Assembly (NCBI GenBank): GCA_902566945.1
Contig: CACFKZ010000007.1
Span: 1 to 48,156 of the forward strand
Source of the DNA: an uncultured Pelagibacteraceae bacterium
GTDB taxonomy: Bacteria > Pseudomonadota > Alphaproteobacteria > Pelagibacterales > Pelagibacteraceae
Length of the DNA stretch: 48,156 nucleotides
Direction: 5' to 3'
This document shows positions 1 to 10,156 of this stretch, one piece after another. The notes under the pieces are model-generated. The model did not search any database, was not told the origin of the DNA, and saw nothing but the letters and a program-made list of their open reading frames with translations. Both the position numbers and the translations under genes were made by a program. How positions within the stretch are numbered: the first letter of the stretch is position 1; the number at the start of each line of letters is the position of its first letter.

Positions 1-1569
1 AAGATAAGCAATCATGAATTAACAGAACCAATAAACTTAATAGGTTTAATAGACTCAAAAAAAGGAACAGTAAGAGCAAATCACTACCATCCTCAACAGG
101 AGCAAAAATGTTTATTTACTAAAGGTCAAATTATAGAAGTATTCAAAGATTTACTTAATCCTGATTCTCCTAAAATTACCCAAGTAGTTAATGGAGGACA
201 ATTATCTGTAATTAAACCTAACGTCGCACATGCAATGGTATTTACAAAAGATACTACTTTTTTAAATCTTGTAAGAGGAGAGAGAGATCACGAGAATTAT
301 GGAATTACTCATACCATTAAACATGTTTTTGTTGACGAAAAAGAAAAAAATCTATTATTAGAAAGTTATAAGTTTGATTGCAGATGTTGTGGTAATACAA
401 ATCTTAAAAGAGTTGTTTCATTAGGCTACCAACCTTTAGCTAATAATTTACTCAAGAAAAAGAATGAAAAATGTGATCTTTATCCTCTTGAAATTAATTA
501 TTGTGACAAATGTCATAACTGCCAACTTTCAGTTGCAGTAAATCCAAAAAAAATGTTTTCCAATTATCTATACACTTCCTCAACTTCAAAGGTATTTAGA
601 GATCATTTTGTCAAAGCATCTAAGAAATATATTAGAGAGTTAAAATTACGTTCAAAAAAATCTTATATAATTGATATTGGTAGCAATGATGGGGTAGCCT
701 TAAGACCATTTAAAGAGCTAGGATTTAAAAATATTTTAGGAATTGAGCCAGCAAAAAATCTAGCTAAATTAGCAAACAAAAATAAAATTAAAACTTTTAA
801 TGGTTTTTTAGAGAAAAAAAATCTTAAAAAAATTAAAAAAAAAGCAGACTTAATATTAGCCTCAAATGTTTTTGCACATTCAGACAAATTAAAAGAAATG
901 GCCGAATGTATGTTAGCATTATTAAGTCCAAAAGGTACAATCGTTATAGAAGTTCAATATCTAATGAATACGCTAAAAGATTTAACTTTTGATAATATTT
1001 ATCACGAACATTATAATTATTGGTCCTTAACTTCTCTAGTCAATTTCTTCTCAAAACTTAATACAAAAATATTCCGGTCGGAAAAAATCGATACCCATGG
1101 AGGTTCATTAAGGATTTATTTGAAAAAAGATAAAAAAGTGAAAATTGAAAGTAGTGTAAAGAATATGCTTAGGGAAGAGGAAAAATTTGGAATAAAAAAA
1201 TTTAAAACATACCAGAAATTTGGAGAGTCAGTTTATAAAATTAGAGACAATGTAAGGCATAATATAAATAAATTAAAAAAAAACAATTTAATTATTGGTT
1301 ATGGAGCGCCAGCAAAAGCTACAACAGCCCTAAATTTTTTTGGAATCACAGACCAAATTGATTACATAGTAGAAGATAATAAACTCAAACATAATAAATT
1401 TATCCCTGGAGTAAAAATTCAAATAAAAAATAAAGATCAAATAAAAGATAAGAATAATACACTTGTAGTTTTAGCTTGGAATTTTTATGAAGATATCAAA
1501 AAAAATAATTCTAAGTTGTCAAATAATATAATTAATATAAAAGATTTAGAGACTAGTAATTTGCAATAA
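1..1569 (+). CDS. Cupin / sugar C-methyltransferase fusion protein (5' end outside window)
   Basis: The frame is open from base 1, so the start lies upstream; the ATG at 235 is internal. The first ~100 visible codons form a cupin-like domain of the sugar-nucleotide enzyme type, with the stretch RANHYHPQQEQK near bases 73-108 and THTIKHVFV near its end. A Cys-rich zinc-binding module follows (CRCCG at about 379-393, then CDKCHNC), then a SAM-binding Rossmann domain with DIGSNDGVALRPF (about 673-711). The C-terminal domain carries GYGAPAKATT (about 1300-1329). Zinc module, methyltransferase and C-terminal domain in this order match the TylCIII/NovU-type C-methyltransferases acting on NDP-deoxysugars. 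A role in surface polysaccharide or deoxysugar synthesis is inferred. Its 3' end overlaps the convergent zinc-ribbon gene by 17 bp. Confidence 0.8.
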   Translation, partial: KISNHELTEPINLIGLIDSKKGTVRANHYHPQQEQKCLFTKGQIIEVFKDLLNPDSPKITQVVNGGQLSVIKPNVAHAMVFTKDTTFLNLVRGERDHENYGITHTIKHVFVDEKEKNLLLESYKFDCRCCGNTNLKRVVSLGYQPLANNLLKKKNEKCDLYPLEINYCDKCHNCQLSVAVNPKKMFSNYLYTSSTSKVFRDHFVKASKKYIRELKLRSKKSYIIDIGSNDGVALRPFKELGFKNILGIEPAKNLAKLANKNKIKTFNGFLEKKNLKKIKKKADLILASNVFAHSDKLKEMAECMLALLSPKGTIVIEVQYLMNTLKDLTFDNIYHEHYNYWSLTSLVNFFSKLNTKIFRSEKIDTHGGSLRIYLKKDKKVKIESSVKNMLREEEKFGIKKFKTYQKFGESVYKIRDNVRHNINKLKKNNLIIGYGAPAKATTALNFFGITDQIDYIVEDNKLKHNKFIPGVKIQIKNKDQIKDKNNTLVVLAWNFYEDIKKNNSKLSNNIINIKDLETSNLQ

Positions 1570-2086
1570 GACTTTTCCAAATTTCAAAAATATTTCTCAT
1601 ACTCTCAAAAAAATAGTTTAGGTAGAACTCCAGTCCAGGAAATATTTCTACTATGAAAGTTTGCGCAAAATATAATGATCTTGAGATAAATATTAATAAA
1701 ACAATAAAAACAAGTAAGGATCTGTAAAACCCAAAAGAAACTTTACTTTTTTCTTTATTACTAATTTCTTTTACAGTTTGTGTATCTTTAATATTGATAC
1801 CATGTTTTTTTGCTAAATATTCGGGTGAGTATAAACTGATTTCTCTTGTTTTTTTGGGAGCAGTTTTTTTTACTTTTTTGGTTTTTTGTATTTTTTGTTG
1901 TATAGGCCGAGGTCTTGATACCATCTGTTTAGGGCGAGCAATTGATTGAGTTTTTTTAACTTCTCCTATAGGAAATTGTTTCCATTTATTCCCGCATGAG
2001 CCGCATTGAACCATTCTTCCTGATGCAGTAATTGCGCTATCTGGAACAACAAATTTTTTATCACATGAATTACAAGTTAAAATCAT
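1553..2086 (-). CDS. MJ0042-type zinc-ribbon membrane protein
   Basis: A 177-residue protein. The N-terminus carries a zinc ribbon with two CxxC pairs (C5/C8 and C28/C31) in the typical MJ0042 spacing, including the motif QCGSCGNKW. A Lys/Pro/Gln-rich basic linker spans about residues 42-80. One hydrophobic segment at about residues 122-142 should be a single membrane span, with a short aromatic tail behind it. Small zinc-ribbon proteins of this kind are common in alphaproteobacteria and their function is unknown. Regulation through the zinc ribbon is possible but not shown. The gene starts at ATG 2086, diverges from the tRNA genes and converges on the methyltransferase gene with a 17-bp overlap. 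Confidence 0.75.
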   Translation of the reverse strand: MILTCNSCDKKFVVPDSAITASGRMVQCGSCGNKWKQFPIGEVKKTQSIARPKQMVSRPRPIQQKIQKTKKVKKTAPKKTREISLYSPEYLAKKHGINIKDTQTVKEISNKEKSKVSFGFYRSLLVFIVLLIFISRSLYFAQTFIVEIFPGLEFYLNYFFESMRNIFEIWKSLIANY

Positions 2087-2140
2087 ACAAATTCAATAAT
2101 ACTGCTATTTATATAAATTACACTAGAAATTAAATACTTT

Positions 2141-2169
2141 TTTACTTTGTAAACTTTTTATTGTATATC
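2141..2169 (+). promoter_or_regulatory. Weak promoter candidate for the tRNA pair
   Basis: A TATATC box at 2164-2169 lies 17 nt upstream of the mature tRNA-Val 5' end. TTTACT at 2141-2146 is a possible -35 at 17-bp spacing. The surrounding 2087-2186 is AT-rich with no ORF and must also hold the divergent promoter for the zinc-ribbon gene. The boxes match consensus poorly, so the call rests mainly on position. Confidence 0.3.
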
Positions 2170-2186
2170 TCGATTTTATTTAATAT

Positions 2187-2262
2187 GGGCGGTTAGCTCA
2201 GTTGGTAGAGCATCTCGTTTACACCGAGAGGGTCATAGGTTCGAGTCCTTTACCGCCCACCA
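2187..2262 (+). tRNA. tRNA-Val (anticodon UAC)
   Basis: A complete cloverleaf of 76 nt. The acceptor stem pairs GGGCGGT with ACCGCCC, the D arm starts with TAGCTCAGTTGGTAGAGCA, and the T arm contains GGTTCGAGTCC. The anticodon stem TCTCG/CGAGA encloses the loop TTTACAC, giving anticodon TAC, which reads GUA and related Val codons. The discriminator is A and the 3' CCA is encoded at 2260-2262. The tRNA-Asp gene follows after 8 nt, so the two are probably co-transcribed and processed. Confidence 0.97.
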
Positions 2263-2270
2263 TTAAATAA

Positions 2271-2347
2271 GGGGGTGTAGCTCAGTTGGTTAGAGCGCCT
2301 GCCTGTCACGCAGGAGGTCGCGGGTTCGAGTCCCGTCACTCCCGCCA
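2271..2347 (+). tRNA. tRNA-Asp (anticodon GUC)
   Basis: A complete cloverleaf of 77 nt. The acceptor GGGGGTG pairs with CACTCCC (one G-U pair). The anticodon stem CCTGC/GCAGG encloses the loop CTGTCAC, giving anticodon GTC. The T arm contains GGGTTCGAGTCCC. The discriminator is G, as expected for tRNA-Asp, and the CCA is encoded at 2345-2347. It is the second gene of a tRNA pair directly upstream of the complex I operon. Confidence 0.97.
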
Positions 2348-2350
2348 CTA

Positions 2351-2401
2351 GTTGATAATGATTTTCATCTAGAGTTTAATAAACAATCATTTTCAATCAA
2401 C
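2351..2401. repeat. Imperfect inverted repeat after tRNA-Asp
   Basis: GTTGAT (2351-2356) with AATGATT (2357-2363) is mirrored by AATCATT (2385-2391) and ATCAAC (2396-2401). The two halves are separated by about 21 nt, and there is a 4-nt asymmetry in the right arm. It starts 4 nt after the tRNA. It could act as a processing or termination structure for the tRNA transcript, or as an operator for the following operon. No T-run follows, so a classical terminator is not supported. Confidence 0.3.
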
Positions 2402-2507
2402 ATTAATGCTTCCTTCTGTCCTGTACTCTTTGGAAATAAATGCTATAAGAAACAATATTAATATAAGAATCCCTAAACTACGGTATTGGGGTAGATATTA
2501 AAAAACA
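2402..2507 (+). promoter_or_regulatory. Upstream region and weak promoter candidate of the nuo operon
   Basis: This non-coding stretch precedes nuoA. TGCTATAAG at 2441-2449 resembles an extended -10 element, but no good -35 is visible at the right distance. A small hairpin is possible between ATCCC (2469-2473) and GGGGT (2488-2492). There is no clear Shine-Dalgarno before the nuoA ATG; the bases before it are an A-rich run. Position alone makes this the likely promoter and 5' UTR for the 14-gene operon. Confidence 0.3.
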
Positions 2508-2876
2508 ATGATTTATAATTTTTTATCAGAATATTTATCTATAATAATATTTTTGTTTATATCTTTATTTTTAAGCATAGGTTTTATTGTAGCAAATTTT
2601 TTAGCATCTCCATCAAACCCTGATCCAGAGAAACTGTCAGCTTACGAATGTGGATTTGAGGCATTTGACGATTCAAGGATGGAATTTGATGTACGTTTTT
2701 ACTTAGTAGCCATCTTATTTATAATATTTGACCTTGAAATCGCATTTCTTTTTCCATGGGCAATATCTCTGGGTAGCCTAGGTGCCTTAGGTTTTTGGTC
2801 AATGATGGTTTTCTTATCCATCCTAACAATTGGATTTATTTATGAGTGGAAAAAAGGAGCTTTAGAATGGGAATAA
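2508..2876 (+). CDS. nuoA: NADH-quinone oxidoreductase subunit A
   Basis: A 122-residue inner-membrane subunit of respiratory complex I and the first gene of the operon. Three hydrophobic segments are visible at about residues 8-30, 62-85 and 92-112. The first loop carries the conserved YECGFEAF motif, and the second span contains the family signature [20 protein letters not shown]. Length and layout match the family. NuoA sits at the junction between the peripheral arm and the membrane arm near the quinone site. The stop codon lies 10 nt inside nuoB, so the two are translationally coupled. Confidence 0.97.
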   Translation: MIYNFLSEYLSIIIFLFISLFLSIGFIVANFLASPSNPDPEKLSAYECGFEAFDDSRMEFDVRFYLVAILFIIFDLEIAFLFPWAISLGSLGALGFWSMMVFLSILTIGFIYEWKKGALEWE

Positions 2877-3403
2877 AATTTAATTTTAATCAAGAAAAAC
2901 AAAAGCAGATCCCTGAAGAATTTAAGGATTTAGCAAAAGATTTTGCTGAAAAAGGTTTTATAACAACTTCATCTGAAAATTTAATTAATTGGGCAAGGAC
3001 TGGCTCTTTACACTGGATGACATTTGGTCTTGCATGTTGTGCAGTTGAAATGATGCAAACTTCAATGCCAAGATATGATCTTGAAAGATTTGGTGCAGCT
3101 CCTCGAGCTTCACCACGGCAATCAGATGTAATGATTGTTGCAGGAACACTAACTAATAAAATGGCCCCAGCACTTAGAAAAGTTTATGATCAAATGCCAG
3201 AACCAAGGTACGTGGTATCGATGGGAAGTTGTGCAAATGGAGGTGGTTATTATCATTACTCTTATTCAGTGGTTAGAGGATGTGATAAGATAGTACCAGT
3301 GGATATTTATATTCCTGGTTGTCCTCCATCAGCTGAAGCTCTTTTATATGGAATTTTACAGTTACAGAAAAAAATTAGAAGAGAAGGAAATATTCAAAGA
3401 TAG
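2867..3403 (+). CDS. nuoB: NADH-quinone oxidoreductase subunit B
   Basis: A 178-residue peripheral subunit that carries iron-sulfur cluster N2, the last electron carrier before quinone. The cluster ligands are visible: the adjacent C57 and C58 in [12 protein letters not shown]122 in MGSCANGGG and C152 in [12 protein letters not shown] chose ATG 2867 because AAAGGAG at 2853-2859 precedes it at good spacing. A GTG at 2846 would add seven residues but lies across that ribosome-binding site. It overlaps nuoA by 10 bp and is followed by nuoC after 2 bp. Confidence 0.97.
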   Translation: MGIKFNFNQEKQKQIPEEFKDLAKDFAEKGFITTSSENLINWARTGSLHWMTFGLACCAVEMMQTSMPRYDLERFGAAPRASPRQSDVMIVAGTLTNKMAPALRKVYDQMPEPRYVVSMGSCANGGGYYHYSYSVVRGCDKIVPVDIYIPGCPPSAEALLYGILQLQKKIRREGNIQR

Positions 3404-3405
3404 TT

Positions 3406-4020
3406 ATGTTAGAACATTTAAATAAATTGGAGAAACATATTAACTCAGAATTAACAAGCAAGGTTCAAAATTCTATTATTGAAAATAGTGAATTATTAAT
3501 TGAGATTGATGATAAAGATTTAATTGAAGTAGTTCAATTTCTTAAGTCAGATGAGAATTTAAAATTTAGACAATTAATTGACATTGCGGGCGTTGATTAT
3601 CCTGATCAAGAAAAAAGATTCCAACTTGTTTATCTTTTTTTATCTCATGAAAAAAATATCAGGGTAAAACTTTCAATTAGATTCGACTCAAAACAAATTA
3701 TTAATTCTTTAACAAAGATATTTCCATCAGCTAATTGGATGGAAAGAGAAGTGTTTGATATGTATGGGATTAAATTTAAAAATCATCCAGATTTAAGAAG
3801 AATCTTAACAGATTATGGTTTTAAAGGACATCCTCTGCGAAAAGATTTTCCGTTGACCGGTTTTAATGAGGTTAGATATAGCGAGAAAGAAAAGAAAGTA
3901 ATTTATGAACCAGTCAAACTTGAACAAAACTATAGAAATTTTGATTTTGAGAGTCCTTGGGAAGGGACAAACTATATAAAAGAAATAAAAAAAATTGAAA
4001 AAAATGGTAAAAAGAACTAA
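3406..4020 (+). CDS. nuoC: NADH-quinone oxidoreductase subunit C
   Basis: A 204-residue peripheral subunit of complex I (the 30 kDa type), encoded separately from nuoD and not fused as in Escherichia coli. The diagnostic stretch is present: [12 protein letters not shown], then [13 protein letters not shown] and [12 protein letters not shown] in the second half. The N-terminal half has the usual loose similarity, including [11 protein letters not shown]. It has no metal ligands and mainly forms the scaffold with NuoD near the quinone pocket. It starts 3 nt after nuoB and overlaps nuoD by 17 bp. Confidence 0.97.
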   Translation: MLEHLNKLEKHINSELTSKVQNSIIENSELLIEIDDKDLIEVVQFLKSDENLKFRQLIDIAGVDYPDQEKRFQLVYLFLSHEKNIRVKLSIRFDSKQIINSLTKIFPSANWMEREVFDMYGIKFKNHPDLRRILTDYGFKGHPLRKDFPLTGFNEVRYSEKEKKVIYEPVKLEQNYRNFDFESPWEGTNYIKEIKKIEKNGKKN

Positions 4021-5179
4021 GTCATTAAATTTAAATTTTGGCCCTCAACATCCTGCTGCTCACGGTGTTTTAAGACTTATTCTACAATTAGACGGCGAGG
4101 TTGTAGAAAAGGCAGACCCGCATATTGGTTTACTTCATAGAGGTACAGAGAAACTTATTGAGCAAAAAACATATACTCAAGCACTCCCATATTTTGATAG
4201 ATTAGATTATGTCGCTCCGATGAACCAAGAACACGCTTTTGCTCTTGCGGCAGAAAAACTATTGAATATTGAGGTTCCAATTCGAGCAAAATATATAAGA
4301 GTAATATTTTGTGAAATAGGAAGAATTTTAAGTCATATATTAAATGTAACAACTCAAGCATTAGATGTTGGAGCCTTGACACCATCACTTTGGGGTTTCG
4401 AGGAGAGAGAAACTTTAATGACATTCTATGAAAGAGCCTCAGGATCGAGATTGCATGCAAATTATTTTAGAACAGGTGGTGTGCACCAAGATATACCTTT
4501 AAAGCTGGTTGAAGATATCGAGGAATTTTGTAGATCGTTTCCAAAAATCATAGATGATTTGGAGGCATTATTAACAGACAATCGTATTTTTAAACAACGA
4601 AATGTAGAAATCGGAATAGTTAGTAAACAAGAGGCTTTAGATCATAGCTTTTCTGGTGTGATGCTACGGGGTTCGGGTGTAGCGTGGGATTTAAGAAGAT
4701 CTCAACCTTATGAAATTTATAGTGACTTAGATTTTAAAATACCAGTAGGAAAAAATGGAGACTGTTATGATCGTTATCTTTGCAGGACAGAAGAGATGAG
4801 GGAAAGTGTAAAAATTATTTTACAGTGTATTGAAAAACTTCCAAAGGGACCTGTTAAGTCTATAGATGGAAAAATATCACCTCCAAATAGAGATGATTTA
4901 AAACAATCTATGGAGGCTTTAATACATCATTTTAAACTTTTTACTGAAGGTTATAGAGTTCCAAAAGGTAATGTCTATTCAGCAGTTGAGGCCCCAAAAG
5001 GAGAATTTGGAGTATATTTAATTTCTGATGGAAGCAACAAACCTTACAGATGTAAAATAAGAGCTCCGGGTTTTTCACATCTCCAAGCAATGGATTATTT
5101 AATAAGAGGCCATATGCTAGCTGATGTCCCAGCAGTTCTGGGATCTTTAGACATTGTATTTGGCGAGGTAGATAGATGA
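4004..5179 (+). CDS. nuoD: NADH-quinone oxidoreductase subunit D
   Basis: A 391-residue peripheral subunit (49 kDa type) that forms most of the quinone-binding cavity together with NuoB. The conserved N-terminal stretch [15 protein letters not shown] is present with its quinone-pocket histidine, as are [29 protein letters not shown] and the exact C-terminal ending [10 protein letters not shown] prefer ATG 4004 over an in-frame TTG at 3995, although neither has a strong ribosome-binding site. The gene starts inside nuoC and ends with ATGA, so it is coupled to nuoE. Confidence 0.96.
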   Translation: MVKRTKSLNLNFGPQHPAAHGVLRLILQLDGEVVEKADPHIGLLHRGTEKLIEQKTYTQALPYFDRLDYVAPMNQEHAFALAAEKLLNIEVPIRAKYIRVIFCEIGRILSHILNVTTQALDVGALTPSLWGFEERETLMTFYERASGSRLHANYFRTGGVHQDIPLKLVEDIEEFCRSFPKIIDDLEALLTDNRIFKQRNVEIGIVSKQEALDHSFSGVMLRGSGVAWDLRRSQPYEIYSDLDFKIPVGKNGDCYDRYLCRTEEMRESVKIILQCIEKLPKGPVKSIDGKISPPNRDDLKQSMEALIHHFKLFTEGYRVPKGNVYSAVEAPKGEFGVYLISDGSNKPYRCKIRAPGFSHLQAMDYLIRGHMLADVPAVLGSLDIVFGEVDR

Positions 5180-5778
5180 GTTTAAAAAAAGTACATGACA
5201 ACCAACCAAATGATTTTAAATTCTCAGAAGAAAATTTAAAAAAAGCTGAAGAAATCTTAACAAAATATCCTGAAAAAAATCAGAAAAGCGCAGTAATGCC
5301 TTTTTTATATTTAGCTCAAAAACAGAATAACAATTGGATACCTTTGGCAGCCATGAAGTACATAGCAAATTATTTATCTATGCCCTACATTTCTGTTTAT
5401 GAGATAGCAACATTTTACTCAATGTATAATTTAGCTCCAGTTGGTAAACACTTTATTCAAGTTTGTACTACAACGCCTTGTCTTATTAGAGGGGCAGATA
5501 AAATAGTAAAATTATGTAAAGAAAAAATATCAAAAAATGAAAATGAAATTTCCAAAAATGGCAATTGTTCATGGATGGAAGTCGAATGTCTTGGAGCTTG
5601 TGTAAGTGCCCCTATGATACAAATAAATGATGATTATTATGAAGATTTAGACGAAAAAAGCACTTTAGAAATTTTAGACTCTTTGATTAAAGATAAACCA
5701 CTTAAACCAGGTTCTTACAGAGGTCGAAAAAATACTGCGCCAGAGAAACAGTCAATTAATGGAGAAAAGCATGCTTAA
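5176..5778 (+). CDS. nuoE: NADH-quinone oxidoreductase subunit E
   Basis: A 200-residue peripheral subunit (24 kDa type) carrying the [2Fe-2S] cluster N1a next to the FMN site. The four ligands are visible as C97 and C102 (CTTTPC) and C138 and C142 (CLGAC). The N-terminal helical part contains [13 protein letters not shown], typical of the family. The C-terminal tail beyond the cluster domain ends in a basic, Lys-rich stretch. The start overlaps the nuoD stop (ATGA), and the end overlaps nuoF by 8 bp. Confidence 0.96.
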   Translation: MSLKKVHDNQPNDFKFSEENLKKAEEILTKYPEKNQKSAVMPFLYLAQKQNNNWIPLAAMKYIANYLSMPYISVYEIATFYSMYNLAPVGKHFIQVCTTTPCLIRGADKIVKLCKEKISKNENEISKNGNCSWMEVECLGACVSAPMIQINDDYYEDLDEKSTLEILDSLIKDKPLKPGSYRGRKNTAPEKQSINGEKHA

Positions 5779-7102
5779 AGAAGAAAATAAAATTTTTAAA
5801 AATCTCTATAACAATTTGGGATGGGAAATTGATAATGCAATTAAAAGAGATGATTGGAAAGATACAAAAAATTTAATTTCTAAAGGTAGAGAGTGGATAA
5901 TAAGTGAGGTAAAAACATCTGAATTAAGAGGCAGAGGAGGCGCAGGTTTTTCAACTGGTCTCAAGTGGTCTTTTGCTCCAAAAGAAGTTGGATCAAGACC
6001 TCATTATCTGGTTATCAATGCAGATGAGTCTGAACCAGGAACTTGTAAAGATAGAGATATTTTAAGATTTGAACCTCAAAAATTAATTGAAGGTTGCTTG
6101 ATTGCTGGTTACGCAGTTAATGCTCATATTTGTTATATTTATATCAGGGGAGAATATTTTAATGAAGGTAAAAGACTTCAAGAGGCAATCAATCAAGCCT
6201 ATGCAAAAAATTACTTAGGAAAAAATGCTTGTGGCTCTGGATGGGATTTTGATATTCACATTCACTTTGGAGCTGGAGCTTATATTTGTGGAGAAGAAAC
6301 AGCTTTATTGGAAAGCATTGAGGGTAACAAAGGTCAACCAAGATTAAAACCTCCATTTCCAGCTTTAGTTGGATTATATGGGTGCCCAACTATAGTTAAT
6401 AATGTTGAAACAATAGCTGTAGTTCCAACTATCCTAAGAAGAGGAGGAAAATGGTTTGCGTCTATGGGTAAACCAAAAAATACTGGGACAAAAATATTCT
6501 GTATCTCTGGAAATGTAAATTTACCTTGTAACGTAGAGGAAGAAATGGGTATTCCACTTAAAGATCTAATCGAAAAACATGCAGGAGGTGTTGTTGGTGG
6601 TTGGAAAAATCTTCAAGCAGTAATACCTGGAGGTTCGTCAATGCCATTATTATCAAAAAAAATATGCGATACAATTACAATGGATTTCGACTCTTTAATT
6701 GAAAACAAAAGTGGATTGGGAACTGCTGGAATTGTCGTAATTAACAAAGATCAAGATATAGTTGAATGTATGGCAAGAATAGCTAGATTTTATAAACACG
6801 AAAGTTGTGGTCAATGCACTCCATGTCGTGAAGGCTCTGGGTGGATGTGGAGAATTTTAGATAGAGTAGTCAAAAGAAAAGCAACGTTTAGCGATATAAA
6901 TTTATTGTCAGACGTAACAAAACAAATAGAGGGACACACCATTTGTGCTTTTGGAGAAGGATCTGCTTGGCCAGTTCAAGGATTATTAAGGCATTTTAGA
7001 AAAGAAGTCGAAAGTCGTTGTAGAGAGGAACCATTAATTAAGAAAAAAATTGATAATCCTTATTTAGTAGATCAACATTTGTTGGAGAACAAAAATGCCT
7101 AA
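5771..7102 (+). CDS. nuoF: NADH-quinone oxidoreductase subunit F (NADH- and FMN-binding)
   Basis: A 443-residue subunit that binds NADH, FMN and [4Fe-4S] cluster N3, where electrons enter complex I. The FMN/NADH motif GRGGAGF is at 54-60 and [10 protein letters not shown] at 167-176. The cluster ligands are C336, C339 and C342 (CGQCTPC) and C382 (HTICAFGE). I chose ATG 5771 because a GGAG lies 6 nt before it at 5761-5764. An ATG at 5759 would add four residues but lacks a ribosome-binding site. It overlaps nuoE by 8 bp and nuoG by 8 bp. Confidence 0.97.
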   Translation: MLKEENKIFKNLYNNLGWEIDNAIKRDDWKDTKNLISKGREWIISEVKTSELRGRGGAGFSTGLKWSFAPKEVGSRPHYLVINADESEPGTCKDRDILRFEPQKLIEGCLIAGYAVNAHICYIYIRGEYFNEGKRLQEAINQAYAKNYLGKNACGSGWDFDIHIHFGAGAYICGEETALLESIEGNKGQPRLKPPFPALVGLYGCPTIVNNVETIAVVPTILRRGGKWFASMGKPKNTGTKIFCISGNVNLPCNVEEEMGIPLKDLIEKHAGGVVGGWKNLQAVIPGGSSMPLLSKKICDTITMDFDSLIENKSGLGTAGIVVINKDQDIVECMARIARFYKHESCGQCTPCREGSGWMWRILDRVVKRKATFSDINLLSDVTKQIEGHTICAFGEGSAWPVQGLLRHFRKEVESRCREEPLIKKKIDNPYLVDQHLLENKNA

Positions 7103-9149
7103 GATAAAAATTAATGGTAAAGAAATAGAATTTAAAAAAGGAATGACCGTTCTCCAGGCTTGTGAACTTGCCAACGTTGAAATTCCTAGATTTTGTTATC
7201 ATGAAAAATTATCGATTGCAGGTAATTGTAGAATGTGTCTTGTTGAAATGGAAAAATCCTCAAAACCGATTGCTTCCTGCGCAATGCCTGCTGCAGAAGG
7301 CATGAACATTAAAACAAATACGGAGTTTGTTGAGAAAGCAAGAAAAGGTGTAATGGAGTTTCTGCTCGCAAATCATCCACTTGACTGCCCTGTTTGTGAT
7401 CAAGGAGGTGAATGTGATTTACAAGATCAATCAATGTACTATGGCGTAGATAAATCTAGGTTTGTAGAGAACAAAAGACAAGTCAAAGAAAAATATATGG
7501 GACCTCTAATAAAAACTCAAATGACTAGATGTATTCATTGTACCAGATGTGTGAGATTTGCGACTGAAGTCGCAGGAGTACCAGAGATTGGTGCAATCGG
7601 TCGAGGGGAAAATATGGAGATCACTACTTATTTAGAAAAAGCAATGGAGTCTGAACTTTCAGCTAATGTGATAGATCTATGTCCTGTGGGAGCTTTAACA
7701 TCAAAACCCTATGCTTTTGAAGCAAGACCTTGGGAATTAAAAAAAACTGAAAGTATAGACGTAACTGACGCTGTTGGATCTAATATTAGAGTAGATACTT
7801 ATAATTGGGAAGTAAAAAGAATACTACCGAGGCTTAATGAAGATATTAATGAAGAATGGATTTCAGATAAAACAAGATATTCATGTGATGGATTACTGAA
7901 ACAAAGACTTGACGTTCCGTATATTAAAAAAAATAATAAATTGCAAAAATCCACGTGGGATGAAGCACTCTTGATTTTATTGAATAAAATTAAATCTATA
8001 GAACCTAATGAAATTGGCGGACACATCGGAGATATGGTAAATTTAGAAAGTGCTTTAGGTTTTAAAAAATTATTTGCCATTTTTAATAGCAAAAACTTAG
8101 AGTTTAGAGAAAAAAATTTTTATTTTAACCCATCAGAAAAAATTAATTATATATTCAATTCATCAATAAAAGGAATAGAGGAAACTGATTTGATACTTTT
8201 AGTTGGAACTAATCCAAGATATGAAGCAACTATGCTTAATGCAAGAATAAGAAAAGCATTTGTAAATAAAAAAATTCCTATTTACTCAATTGGTGACCCA
8301 GGAGAACTCACTTACGAATATACAAAAATTGGTGATAAAACTGATGATATTAAAAAGATAATTAATAAAGAAGGAGAATTTGCAAAAAAATTATTATCAG
8401 CAAAAAAACCAATAGTGATAATTGGAGAATCAGCATTAGACTTGAAAAGTGGTAAGTACATCTTTGAAGAGTTGAAAGATTTTTTAAAAGGGAATAAATT
8501 TATAACTGAACATTGGAATGCTTTAAACTTCTTACCACAAAACGCTTCGACAGTAGGTTTATTAGATTTAAAAATTATCTCAAGTGATGATGAGGAAAAT
8601 AAATCATTTTTTAAAAAATTAGATGGTGGTAAATTTAAACTCATTTATCTTTTAGGTTCAGATAATTTAGAGATTAAAAAAAATAATGAATTTATCGTTT
8701 ATCAAGGTAGTCATGGAGATAGGGGTGCAGAGATAGCTGATATTATTTTACCGAGTGCAGCATATACAGAACAAAATGGACTATTTGAAAACTTAGAAGG
8801 AAGAATCCAGGAATGCAAAAAAGCCTCTTATCCAATTGGCGAAGCATTAGAAGATTGGAAAATATTTAATTTAATATTAAAAAAAATGGGCAAGAATGAA
8901 AACTTGCTTAATTTCGATAATCTTAGAAAAGAAGTTTTAGATCTAATCCCTAATTTTACAAAAATAAATGAGCTACCAAAATATAAATTGAGTGGAAGTA
9001 AAAAACGTTCCTCTAGCTTTTTTAGTGAGGATATAAATATAAAAGCATTAGATTATTATTTTACCAATTCAATTTCAAGAGCATCTAAAACAATGAGCGA
9101 ATGTCGTCAAATAAAACAAAATACAAAAAAAACAGGCACTAATAATTAA
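7095..9149 (+). CDS. nuoG: NADH-quinone oxidoreductase subunit G
   Basis: A 684-residue iron-sulfur subunit that passes electrons along the peripheral arm. The [2Fe-2S] ferredoxin domain uses C34, C45, C48 and C62. The His-Cys cluster has H94, C98, C101 and C107 ([14 protein letters not shown]). A [4Fe-4S] cluster follows with C146, C149, C152 and C196. The rest is the molybdopterin-oxidoreductase-like domain, which in this family holds no molybdenum. That part is more divergent and Lys-rich, as expected in an AT-rich genome. GGAG before the ATG supports the start. The stop overlaps nuoH by one base. Confidence 0.96.
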   Translation: MPKIKINGKEIEFKKGMTVLQACELANVEIPRFCYHEKLSIAGNCRMCLVEMEKSSKPIASCAMPAAEGMNIKTNTEFVEKARKGVMEFLLANHPLDCPVCDQGGECDLQDQSMYYGVDKSRFVENKRQVKEKYMGPLIKTQMTRCIHCTRCVRFATEVAGVPEIGAIGRGENMEITTYLEKAMESELSANVIDLCPVGALTSKPYAFEARPWELKKTESIDVTDAVGSNIRVDTYNWEVKRILPRLNEDINEEWISDKTRYSCDGLLKQRLDVPYIKKNNKLQKSTWDEALLILLNKIKSIEPNEIGGHIGDMVNLESALGFKKLFAIFNSKNLEFREKNFYFNPSEKINYIFNSSIKGIEETDLILLVGTNPRYEATMLNARIRKAFVNKKIPIYSIGDPGELTYEYTKIGDKTDDIKKIINKEGEFAKKLLSAKKPIVIIGESALDLKSGKYIFEELKDFLKGNKFITEHWNALNFLPQNASTVGLLDLKIISSDDEENKSFFKKLDGGKFKLIYLLGSDNLEIKKNNEFIVYQGSHGDRGAEIADIILPSAAYTEQNGLFENLEGRIQECKKASYPIGEALEDWKIFNLILKKMGKNENLLNFDNLRKEVLDLIPNFTKINELPKYKLSGSKKRSSSFFSEDINIKALDYYFTNSISRASKTMSECRQIKQNTKKTGTNN

Positions 9150-10156
9150 TGATAGAATATTTACAGTTTTTAGGGCAAGAAGTTTATAAAATTTTTTTTC
9201 TACTTATCCCAATTCTTGTTTCTGTAGCAATGATCGTATGGTTAGACAGAAGAGTTTGGGGCTTAGTACAAAAAAGAAAAGGCCCAAATGTAGTTGGACC
9301 TTTTGGCTTGTTTCAAACTTTAGCTGATGCATTAAAATATATTTTTAAAGAGATCATCATACCTGCGAGTGCTAATAAAACAGTTTTTATTTTAGCTCCG
9401 ATTGTAACAATGACTTTAGCTTTAGTAGCATGGGCTGTTATACCTATGAGCGAGGATTTAGTCCTATCAGATATAAATGTTGGTGTTTTATATTTGTTTG
9501 CAGTTTCATCACTTGGTGTTTATGGAATCATTATGGGAGGATGGGCTTCGAATTCCAAGTATCCTTTTTTGGGTGCTATCAGATCAGCTGCACAAATGGT
9601 TTCATACGAGGTCTCTATTGGAATAATTATAATAAATGTCCTTCTTTGTGTTGGCTCTCTTAATTTAAAAGATATCGTAATTGCTCAGAAAGAATTATGG
9701 TATGTTGTTCCACTTTTTCCAATGTTTGTAATTTTTTTTATATCTGCTCTGGCAGAAACAAACAGACCTCCTTTTGATTTACCTGAAGCTGAAGCAGAGC
9801 TAGTTGCCGGCTATCAAACTGAATATTCTGGAATGATGTATGCAATGTTTTGGTTAGGAGAGTATGCGAATATTCTTCTAATGTGCGCAATGGGATCTAT
9901 ACTTTTCCTTGGAGGCTGGCTTCCAATCATTAATATTTACCCATTGAATATTGTTCCTTCTCCGATATGGATGATTTTGAAAATTTTGTTTTTATTTTTA
10001 TTATTTGCCTTAGTTAAAGCTATTGTTCCAAGATACAGATATGATCAATTAATGAGATTAGGGTGGAAAGTTTTCTTACCATTTTCATTAGTATATCTTG
10101 TTCTGACTGCAAGCTTCTTATTTTACTTTGATAAACTTCCAAAAGGAAACTTTTAA
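9149..10156 (+). CDS. nuoH: NADH-quinone oxidoreductase subunit H
   Basis: A 335-residue membrane subunit that closes the quinone-binding chamber. About eight hydrophobic segments can be seen. Family signatures are [14 protein letters not shown] near residue 32, the acidic loop [20 protein letters not shown] near residue 206, and the following [16 protein letters not shown]. These acidic residues link quinone chemistry to proton movement. The length is normal. Its start and end codons each overlap the neighbouring gene by one base, so translation is probably coupled from nuoG to nuoI. Confidence 0.97.
   Translation: MIEYLQFLGQEVYKIFFLLIPILVSVAMIVWLDRRVWGLVQKRKGPNVVGPFGLFQTLADALKYIFKEIIIPASANKTVFILAPIVTMTLALVAWAVIPMSEDLVLSDINVGVLYLFAVSSLGVYGIIMGGWASNSKYPFLGAIRSAAQMVSYEVSIGIIIINVLLCVGSLNLKDIVIAQKELWYVVPLFPMFVIFFISALAETNRPPFDLPEAEAELVAGYQTEYSGMMYAMFWLGEYANILLMCAMGSILFLGGWLPIINIYPLNIVPSPIWMILKILFLFLLFALVKAIVPRYRYDQLMRLGWKVFLPFSLVYLVLTASFLFYFDKLPKGNF

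Noticed and set aside
2353..2371. A Fur box after tRNA-Asp
   Set aside because: About 13 of 19 positions match a classical Fur box, but in DNA this AT-rich such matches are common and the second half is poor.
2846..3403. nuoB starting at GTG 2846
   Set aside because: That start overlaps the good ribosome-binding site for ATG 2867, which gives the family N-terminus.
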